Below, one piece after another: positions 6,044-11,649 of a stretch of 11,649 nucleotides of DNA. This DNA is from Fibrobacteraceae bacterium (GTDB lineage: Bacteria > Fibrobacterota > Fibrobacteria > Fibrobacterales > Fibrobacteraceae). The notes under the pieces are model-generated. The model ran no database searches. It worked only from the letters and a program-made list of their open reading frames with translations, and was not told where the DNA came from. The number at the start of each line of letters is the position of its first letter. Position 1 is the first letter of the stretch. The position numbers were made by a program, and so were the translations under genes. Location: positions 1-11,649 of the forward strand of contig JALNVO010000069.1 of NCBI GenBank assembly GCA_023231365.1. The letters run 5' to 3'.

Positions 6044-8347
6044 TTATTCATCTTTTATACAGCGAATGGATCGACCGTAAGGTTTAAGAGAAACAAAAGA
6101 AACCATGGAGTCTTTGTCATAGGTCATTTCTTTGATGTAAGCGCGCGTTTCATCTAATTCCGTAGAAGTCCAGAAATCTGTTCTGTAGCCCACATCCAGG
6201 AAACTATTGTAAAGCATTCCTGCGGGAAGTGCAGAAAATCCATACTTGTTCATCATGCCGTTTCCATTATTTTCCCAGCCCTCAGTTGCTTTAAGAAATT
6301 TGCCTGCCGTAGCTGATCCACCGATATAAGTTCCCAAAGAGTCCCATTCGATCTTTGTCGGAATATGCCAACCGTCCGGACAAATGCCCTGATGTGAAAG
6401 AACACTGCTGACCGCATCAAGATTCTGATAACTGGTATCCAGATCCATTGCCGCAGTCCAGGAATAAATACGGCCGTATCGTTCACAATTCTTTGCACTA
6501 TCGTTATAGCACCAGGAGTTTGCGGTTAATGTCGGGTTCTGAATGCTATCGGCATAGTTCAAGTTTTCTGCCATCCATGTCTGATCACCAATCTTTGCTG
6601 TTTTATAAATCCTGTTATCCCGGGGATCTTTTATGGAATCATAGGCAGAGAAAGCCTTTTCTGCACCGCGCTTGTCACTGATGCAGCGAATGGAAAGGAA
6701 ACTGTATTTAGAGTCCTCATAAAATCCATCCTGTTGTGAATATGCATCAGAGAAATAAAAGTGCATGCCTGATGTTGCATTCTTTTGGCTTGATGTCCAG
6801 AAAGAGGCGTTATAACCAAAGCTTTCTGCTTCACAGGACGAGTAATAACCTGCGGCTAAAACATTGAAAGCATACTCCTGAACGGTAGGGCTATCATAGA
6901 GCCAGGTGTCTGTGGATTTCAGGAGGTATCCGGGAACGGTTCCTCCAACAAATTCATTTAAGGTATCATATTCAGCCATTGTGGGCAAATGCCAGCCGCT
7001 GGGACAAATTCCCTGATGCCTTATGGAATCAGGGAAAATTTCGTTCTGATAATCGCTCGGGATATCCATTGCCGCAGTCCAGGTATAAAAACGTCCATAT
7101 TTATCGCAGTTCATCTGGTTATCATGTGGACAACGACTTTGAGCATATTCGTCCGCATATCCACCTTCCGTTAGATAGTTCAGATTCTCAGCCATCCATA
7201 TTTGCGTACCAATAATCGTTGTTTTGTAAACTTTATTATCTCGCAAATCAGTCAGTGTATTTGCCGCACTGTCATAAACACTACCCGCATAAGGGGCATG
7301 GACGGCATTTTTTTCACTATCGGAATTCTGCAGGCAGCGAACATAGTCTGCCCCTGTTCGATAAAGAGAAACCAGTCCCGCTGTATTTGAAGAATCAAAG
7401 GTGAAAGCTACCGCATCTCCATCATCTGGAATAGATGACCAGAAAGCAGTTTCTGTATTATCATAATTTTTGTATCCTATATAGCTTGTTTTGTACATAT
7501 AACCCCCGGGCAATACCGAAAAGCCATAATCGTCAGTGCCCTGAAGATCTTCATTTTCTGTCGGCCAGGCATTTATTGACTTCAGTGTTTTAGCAAAATC
7601 TGCGCCTTGTTCCGTCTTTACAAAATTCGCTAGCTTCAGCCATTCCAGATCGTTGGGTATATGCCAGCCTTCAGGACAGACTCCTTGGTGATTTTTTGTC
7701 GAAATCGCCTCACATGTTATACTGGAAAAAGAACTTAAGGATTTAGCGTCGATATTAACCGCTCCGGCCCATCGATACATCCGTCCATATTCACAGGATG
7801 TTCCACCGCACCAACTGGAATCCGTTTCATAATCCAGGTTCTGCGCCATCCAGGTCTGGTCTCCAATCGCTACTGTTTTATAGGTCTTGTGATCGCGGGG
7901 ATCTATGAATTCCCCATAAGAAATTGCGGGATTCAGATAAATGGACCGGTCGATGAAACTGCTGCTGGACAAGGCCCTGGATGAACTGGAGACGGAAATG
8001 CTGGATGAGCTTGTTGAAGAAAAAGCATCATCAGCAAGAGGGGTTAAAGTTCCATCGTTATAAAGGACTTTTATGGAATCCCCTGTTGATACATTAAATG
8101 CTGTAATTGTATCCCCCGTCGAAACTCTAGAATCAATCACAATTTTAAGTGTATCTTCCGAAGATGGGCTTACAACAATGATTGTATCCTTATTATCTTC
8201 ACCCTCAGAGGTGGATATAATTGTCCATGCGTCACTGTTGTTGGAAGCCCCATTGTCAGAAGAACTGCTGCATCCAGTGAAGATTAATGTCACGGCAGAG
8301 GCAAATAAGACTGCGGCCCTGCTGGAAACTGAATTCTTGCATCTCAT
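6044..8347 (-). CDS. lipoprotein with three FISUMP domains
   Basis: A 767-residue surface lipoprotein. The signal peptide ends in a lipobox at Cys26 (IFTGC), followed by a serine run. Residues 40-108 are an acidic, Thr/Asp-rich region with a short internal repeat (VSTGDTITAFN / VSTGDSIKV). A serine-rich linker (109-130) leads to three FISUMP domains at about 148-340, 367-557 and 573-766. Each opens with a DxRDxxxYKTxxIGxQxWMAxNL(D/N)Y block, has a cysteine pair flanking a YGR motif (Cys180/185, 406/414, 613/621), then HQG(V/I)CPxGWH(I/L)P (Cys224, 448, 655), an FW(S/T)S motif, and an RC(L/I) end (Cys338, 555, 763). These paired cysteines suggest disulfides outside the cytoplasm. FISUMP proteins are numerous in Fibrobacter and their function is unproven; adhesion or substrate binding is a guess. 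AAGAGG sits seven bases before the ATG. It diverges from the GH8 gene. Confidence 0.94.
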   Translation of the reverse strand: MRCKNSVSSRAAVLFASAVTLIFTGCSSSSDNGASNNSDAWTIISTSEGEDNKDTIIVVSPSSEDTLKIVIDSRVSTGDTITAFNVSTGDSIKVLYNDGTLTPLADDAFSSTSSSSISVSSSSRALSSSSFIDRSIYLNPAISYGEFIDPRDHKTYKTVAIGDQTWMAQNLDYETDSSWCGGTSCEYGRMYRWAGAVNIDAKSLSSFSSITCEAISTKNHQGVCPEGWHIPNDLEWLKLANFVKTEQGADFAKTLKSINAWPTENEDLQGTDDYGFSVLPGGYMYKTSYIGYKNYDNTETAFWSSIPDDGDAVAFTFDSSNTAGLVSLYRTGADYVRCLQNSDSEKNAVHAPYAGSVYDSAANTLTDLRDNKVYKTTIIGTQIWMAENLNYLTEGGYADEYAQSRCPHDNQMNCDKYGRFYTWTAAMDIPSDYQNEIFPDSIRHQGICPSGWHLPTMAEYDTLNEFVGGTVPGYLLKSTDTWLYDSPTVQEYAFNVLAAGYYSSCEAESFGYNASFWTSSQKNATSGMHFYFSDAYSQQDGFYEDSKYSFLSIRCISDKRGAEKAFSAYDSIKDPRDNRIYKTAKIGDQTWMAENLNYADSIQNPTLTANSWCYNDSAKNCERYGRIYSWTAAMDLDTSYQNLDAVSSVLSHQGICPDGWHIPTKIEWDSLGTYIGGSATAGKFLKATEGWENNGNGMMNKYGFSALPAGMLYNSFLDVGYRTDFWTSTELDETRAYIKEMTYDKDSMVSFVSLKPYGRSIRCIKDE

Positions 8348-8430
8348 AAAGAAGCCTCTTGATTAACATTTTTTATTTCTGCCAGTGGCTGAGAATTGTA
8401 CAAGCCTCCATTCCGTTCAGGAACGATCAT

Positions 8431-8565
8431 ATGAATGGAAAACAGGCCGTCTTTTACCATACGGAAGATGGGCATAAAACTCCAACTATGGGAAAAAATG
8501 CCAAACCTGTGCAACAAAAAGAGCCCCCCAGTTTTAAAGGGAAAATAGCATATCTACGATGTTAA
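8431..8565 (+). CDS. possible small ORF, 44 residues
   Basis: ATG at 8431 is preceded by AGGAA (8419-8423) with seven bases between, and the frame runs 44 codons to TAA. The product is lysine-rich and contains HTEDGHKTP and KEPPSFKGK. I recognise no family, and there is no signal peptide or membrane segment. A frame of this length is easily produced by chance, and the same bases probably hold control sites of the FISUMP gene. Confidence 0.18.
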   Translation: MNGKQAVFYHTEDGHKTPTMGKNAKPVQQKEPPSFKGKIAYLRC

Positions 8566-8688
8566 TCTAATAAAAAAACAAACTTCGTTCAAGTCGGCGC
8601 TCTCACCCGGCTGGTAGAGAACGGGGATTTGTAAGTTGCCGTTCCCCCTTATCTGCCTAATATGCTAAAGAATCTCAGGTTTTTCCGC

Positions 8689-8711
8689 AAAGTAATTTTA
8701 GAGGTTACTTT
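8689..8711. promoter_or_regulatory. inverted repeat upstream of the GH8 gene
   Basis: AAAGTAA and TTACTTT form a perfect 7-bp dyad around a nine-base spacer, about 60 bases before the GH8 start codon. Its size and position would suit an operator or activator site. It is AT-rich, so chance is a real alternative, and no clear promoter hexamers flank it. Confidence 0.25.
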
Positions 8712-8770
8712 AACAAAGAGATACCGTTTTTTTTCTTTGGATTCTTCCGCTATTTTTTTATTTTTTTGTT

Positions 8771-10357
8771 ATGAAAATTTCAACGTTTTTAATTTCCGGT
8801 TTGGCGCTGTTTTCCAGTTCTGCTTTTGCTGTGCTCGGGCTTCCGAATGCGCAGCCTAAGGTAAGCGCTGCGGAGTGGAATAAAGTTCAGGACAATACTT
8901 GGGCAGGTATAAAAGCAAGGAATATCGATCCTTATACAACGGATCCGGGGCTAATACACCGCCCTAAAAGCGAATATCCCGGCGATGCTGTTTCTGAAGG
9001 GGTTGGCTATGGAATGTTGCTTGCTCTTTATGAAAATGATCAGAAAACTTTTAATAAAATTTGGGAAGCGGGCAACACATATATGTGGACTTCTTGCCAT
9101 TATGATTGGCATCTTTATCCGGATGGAACGAAGCACGGCGAAGGGGGGGCTGCGACAGATGCCGAAGAAGATATCGCTCTTTCGCTTATTTTTGCAAGCA
9201 AATTGGTCGATGCGGGTAAATGGACTTCCTATTCATCGAGTTCGTTAGGTTCCTATGCAGCGCATGCTCAAACGATATTGAATTGTATGTGGAGTATCTC
9301 TGAAATTACGAGCGCAGGAACTATAGCCCCTGGCGCGGGCTGGGGCGGTGATAGTTTTGTGAACCCCGGTTATTTTTCTCCTGCTTGGTATAGAATCTTT
9401 GCGGATTTTGATACGAATTCCAATCACGATTGGAATAAGGTCATAACCCGCAGTTATGAGATCATTCAAAACAGTCCTGGCTATGCCCAAGGCCTCATCC
9501 CGGATTGGATGACTCCGGATGGCAGCTATACTTCTGGAATGGGATATAACTCATACCTCACCGGGAAGGGCTTTTATAAGGATGCCATCCGCACTCTTTG
9601 GCGAGTAGCAATAGATGCTATTTGGTTTGATGATGAAAATGCAAAAACTTATCTCACGAATGCGCTCAATTTCCTCAATAGCAAGGGCGGTTTTGACGCG
9701 GCGAATTTTTACCAGATCGAGGGGGATAGCCTTGGCCTTTTGCTGCCAGAGGCGGATATGTGGACTCAATTGGATAGCGGGAAAATAGAGCGCACGCGTC
9801 GGGAACACAGCCATTTGACAATTGGTATGTGGGCGACTGCAGCGATAGCCGTAGGGACAGATGCTGATAAAATTGCGGCGAGCAAGGAACTTGCAAAATT
9901 TTATGATTATGAAAATAATGCCAATTATTGGGGCTTGGCAACGGATACTAGCGGTGGCACAGAAGATACTCTTCACAACGAAATGTATTTTGACCAGTTC
10001 CTCGCGTGGTTCGGAGCTTCGCTAATGAGTGGCAATTTTTCAAATATTGCCGACAATTTGGCAAATCCGGTAGCGAATAGCAAAGGTATTGTCTACGATC
10101 CTTTTGTTGCCTTGCCTCCTATTAAAAACGTCTCCCGCACCGCAATGTCCGTTGTCCGCTCCGTTTCGGGATTCCGTTTTGAAGCTCCGTCTAATTGGCA
10201 TAATGTCGCTTGGATTGCGCTAGATCTTACCGGTAAAAAAATAAAGGCGGGCTCTGGAGCCGCCTTTGAAGTGAATAATAACGAGTCAACCGGTATAGTT
10301 TTAGTTTGTGCTAAGTCAAAAGAAGGACGCACATTCAAAAAAGTTGAATTGCGCTAA
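8771..10357 (+). CDS. secreted glycoside hydrolase family 8 endoglycanase with C-terminal sorting-like domain
   Basis: A 528-residue secreted enzyme. A signal peptide ends at AFA (about residue 20). The GH8 catalytic (alpha/alpha)6 domain spans about 30-425. Landmarks are the general acid Glu76 in SEGVGYGM, the family signature region ATDAEEDIALSLIFASKL (128-145), PGYFSPAWYRIF (199-210), and YKDAIRTLWR, whose Asp271 aligns with the general base of GH8a enzymes such as Clostridium thermocellum CelA. GH8 enzymes invert beta-1,4 linkages in cellulose, xylan, chitosan or lichenan; the exact substrate cannot be read from sequence. In the signature, Glu replaces the usual Asp of ATDAD. Residues about 450-528 are a beta-rich tail with a DLTGKKI segment, GIVLV and a basic KKVELR end, resembling type IX secretion sorting domains. 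No Shine-Dalgarno is seen; the leader is T-rich. It ends 6 bp from the converging beta-barrel gene. Confidence 0.94.
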   Translation: MKISTFLISGLALFSSSAFAVLGLPNAQPKVSAAEWNKVQDNTWAGIKARNIDPYTTDPGLIHRPKSEYPGDAVSEGVGYGMLLALYENDQKTFNKIWEAGNTYMWTSCHYDWHLYPDGTKHGEGGAATDAEEDIALSLIFASKLVDAGKWTSYSSSSLGSYAAHAQTILNCMWSISEITSAGTIAPGAGWGGDSFVNPGYFSPAWYRIFADFDTNSNHDWNKVITRSYEIIQNSPGYAQGLIPDWMTPDGSYTSGMGYNSYLTGKGFYKDAIRTLWRVAIDAIWFDDENAKTYLTNALNFLNSKGGFDAANFYQIEGDSLGLLLPEADMWTQLDSGKIERTRREHSHLTIGMWATAAIAVGTDADKIAASKELAKFYDYENNANYWGLATDTSGGTEDTLHNEMYFDQFLAWFGASLMSGNFSNIADNLANPVANSKGIVYDPFVALPPIKNVSRTAMSVVRSVSGFRFEAPSNWHNVAWIALDLTGKKIKAGSGAAFEVNNNESTGIVLVCAKSKEGRTFKKVELR

Positions 10358-10363
10358 TCTTTT

Positions 10364-10960
10364 TTAGTTGTAGCTAAAGTGGAAAAGGACTCCCAAGGAA
10401 TTGCTTTTCCAACTCTTTTCTCCTGAATCCACGCTAGCGTACATATAGACCGCTTCGGCGCCTAGAGCGAGCCCATTGTCGCCGATCCACCAATCTTTGC
10501 CGATGGATGCTCTCCAAGCAAAACCGAAGTCCTGTGTGTAGGGCTTATCATAGGTAAATTTAGCGGTGCCGATTGCCGCTGATGCATAGATATTGACTGG
10601 CATTAGCCAATAGGCGAATCCACCGCCGAGGAAGAGCGGGCCGATGTTCCCATCGCTTTCTACAGATACTGATGAATTGCCAACTTGCTGGCTATGTCCG
10701 CTTGGGAAGTAGATGTAAGCGGCATTTGCGAATACGGCCAAGTTTTCAATAAAGGAATAGCCCGCTTTTATTGAAAATTGAAGATCCGGCCCATTTGCAT
10801 CTGCGCTGATGCCGTCGTATTTAGAGCCTAGTTCTCCTTTGGATTCGGAATAATCAAAACCGGCTCCTCCATCTAAATAGAGACCTGCGTGGGTAGGCAA
10901 GGGATCTGCGAAAGCGCATGAAATCCCTAGTACCCCAAAAACCAAACCGAGTTTTTTCAT
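10364..10960 (-). CDS. small outer-membrane beta-barrel protein
   Basis: A 198-residue protein with a signal peptide (MKKLGLVFGVLGISCAFA, cut before DP). The mature part is built of alternating polar and hydrophobic strands rich in Gly, Tyr and Phe: for example GLYLDGGAGFDYSES, FSIKAGYSFIENLAVFANAAYIYF, GPLFLGGGFAYWL, VNIYASAAIGTAKFTY, FAWRASIGKDWWIG and LGVLFHFSYN. This is the layout of 8-strand barrels of the OmpA/OmpW/opacity type. The last residue is Asn rather than the classic Phe. No OmpA-like peptidoglycan domain follows. Role unknown; such barrels are porins, adhesins or structural proteins. There is no Shine-Dalgarno before the ATG, and the gene lies 61 bases after the serine hydrolase on the same strand, so it may be co-transcribed or have its own promoter. 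A TGGAAAAG / CTTTTCCA stem (10380-10387, 10404-10411) in its 3' end could end GH8 transcription, weakly. Confidence 0.8.
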   Translation of the reverse strand: MKKLGLVFGVLGISCAFADPLPTHAGLYLDGGAGFDYSESKGELGSKYDGISADANGPDLQFSIKAGYSFIENLAVFANAAYIYFPSGHSQQVGNSSVSVESDGNIGPLFLGGGFAYWLMPVNIYASAAIGTAKFTYDKPYTQDFGFAWRASIGKDWWIGDNGLALGAEAVYMYASVDSGEKSWKSNSLGVLFHFSYN

Positions 10961-10975
10961 TTGTTGTTACTCATT

Positions 10976-11001
10976 GTTATAGGGAACGGAATTGCTCCCT
11001 A
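10976..11001 (-). promoter_or_regulatory. possible promoter with overlapping dyad before the beta-barrel gene
   Basis: On the minus strand TATAAC (complement of 10976-10981) lies 15 bases before the start codon and could be a -10 element. An inverted repeat, TAGGGA (10980-10985) and TCCCTA (10996-11001) with a 10-base spacer, overlaps its edge. No good -35 is found at 16-18 bases. The dyad could be an operator; it lacks the T run of a terminator for the upstream gene. Confidence 0.22.
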
Positions 11002-11021
11002 GCGAACAAGGATAGAAAAAC

Positions 11022-11648
11022 TCAAATGTCTTTGAAGAATAGTTTAGATAAATTTGCTCGGAACTCGTGAATTCTCGCCGCTGACGTTTCCCGTTCTGGA
11101 TAAGTGAAATTTGATAGAAGTACAACGGCTGCTTTTTTGTCCCGATCGCCGACAATGCTTGCTCCGGTAAATCCCGTTTTGCCAAAAGTGTGCGGGGAAT
11201 GGATCTTACCCATAAATTTGTCTGAATTGAGTTCCCAGCCGAGAGCCGTACAAATTTCAGGAATCCTGCCTTCTAAAGCATTGGTCGAAATCATCTCCAA
11301 TACGCCCGAAGGGATAATTCTCTTTCCTTCAAAGATACCGTCGTTTAGAAGCATTTGTACAAATTTCAAAAGATCGGGAACGGTGGAAAACATTCCCGCG
11401 CTCCCAACGGGGAAAAGTTTTTGAAGGACAAACGCGCTTTCATCGTGGACTTCTCCTTGAATGAGCCTTTTCCGCCAAGTGCAATTTTCTGTCGGAATTA
11501 TTTCGTCAATGGGAACGAGTGATTTTGGATTGTATCCCGATCGGGTCATTCCGAGTGGAATAAAAAATTCATCGTTTCCCATTTCTTGCAAGGTTTTATG
11601 CGAAAGCCTTGAAAGGACGATTCCCAAAAGGATGCTCGCCGGGTTCCC
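11022..11648 (-). CDS. class C beta-lactamase-like serine hydrolase, 3' part
   Basis: The frame is open to the window edge, so the 5' part is missing. The visible 209 residues begin GNPASILLG, which fits the YxN motif of the family (the Tyr just outside), followed by the typical KTLQE...FIPLGMTRSGY segment, a SAGMFSTVPDLLKFVQMLL block, and the C-terminal HTFGKTGFTGAS, equivalent to the KTG/HxG motif of the active site. The nucleophile SxxK motif lies beyond the edge. The family (Pfam beta-lactamase, PF00144) includes class C beta-lactamases, D-amino-acid carboxypeptidases and esterases. The substrate cannot be told. A TTG at 11627 could be taken as a start but is internal to the domain. It precedes the beta-barrel gene by 61 bases on the same strand. 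Confidence 0.9.
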   Translation of the reverse strand, partial: GNPASILLGIVLSRLSHKTLQEMGNDEFFIPLGMTRSGYNPKSLVPIDEIIPTENCTWRKRLIQGEVHDESAFVLQKLFPVGSAGMFSTVPDLLKFVQMLLNDGIFEGKRIIPSGVLEMISTNALEGRIPEICTALGWELNSDKFMGKIHSPHTFGKTGFTGASIVGDRDKKAAVVLLSNFTYPERETSAARIHEFRANLSKLFFKDI

Positions 11649-11649
11649 G

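Larger units (their letters stand above)
8348..8770. other. divergent intergenic region between FISUMP and GH8 genes
   Basis: These 423 bases carry the upstream regions of both surface genes. For the FISUMP gene, TACAAT (complement of 8395-8400) is a possible -10, with TTCCTG (complement of 8418-8423) 17 bases away. The inverted repeat CGTTC-AG-GAACG (8414-8425) overlaps that weak -35 and could be an operator. On the GH8 side, AAAGTAA (8689-8695) and TTACTTT (8705-8711) form a dyad about 60 bases before the ATG. The last 40 bases are very T-rich. A paired segment at 8600-8643 recalls part of a tRNA but is not one. One small ORF (8431-8565) is listed separately. Confidence 0.35.

Noticed and set aside
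8595..8650. tRNA-like segment: GGCTGGTAGAG resembling a D arm and ATTTGTAAG resembling a Thr anticodon loop
   Set aside because: There is no acceptor stem and no GTTCRA T-arm, and the stem beside the anticodon-like loop does not pair. CTCT/AGAG and AACGG/CCGTT pairs exist but do not make a cloverleaf.

Overview
The window reads as chromosomal DNA from a member of the Fibrobacterota, probably Fibrobacter or a close relative. The main evidence is a large lipoprotein carrying three copies of the FISUMP domain (Fibrobacter succinogenes major paralogous domain). A poly-serine linker after its lipobox, a secreted GH8 glycanase with a type IX-secretion-like C-terminal domain, and the moderate GC content all fit. 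No RNA gene, IS element, CRISPR array or integrase is visible. The genus assignment is an inference from protein families only.

Left part (1-2121), read mostly on the plus strand: the end of an unrecognised gene; a small cysteine-rich redox protein of the C_GCAxxG_C_C family; a truncated YjbQ/UPF0047-like reading frame that begins directly after the redox gene's stop codon and in the same frame; and an AraC-type regulator fused to a GyrI-like ligand-binding domain. A strong hairpin terminator closes the regulator gene. A perfect ribosome binding site inside the regulator could give a free GyrI-like domain.

Middle (2122-5681): a minus-strand membrane-anchored double [4Fe-4S] ferredoxin diverges from a plus-strand stand-alone TrpB2-type tryptophan synthase beta chain. 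trpB2 ends in a strong, probably bidirectional terminator, facing a minus-strand lipoprotein of the metallo-beta-lactamase fold related to NAPE-PLD/UlaG enzymes. These genes do not look like one pathway; they are ordinary single-gene transcription units.

Right part (5682-11649), surface and polysaccharide functions: a 362-bp gap holding a possible 51-codon ORF; the minus-strand triple-FISUMP lipoprotein; a 423-bp divergent intergenic region; the plus-strand GH8 endoglycanase; a minus-strand small outer-membrane beta-barrel protein ending only 6 bp from the GH8 gene; and the 3' part of a minus-strand class C beta-lactamase-like serine hydrolase that runs off the window. The FISUMP lipoprotein and the GH8 enzyme diverge from one intergenic region and may be cell-surface components used on plant-wall polysaccharide, but their functional link is only inferred from position.
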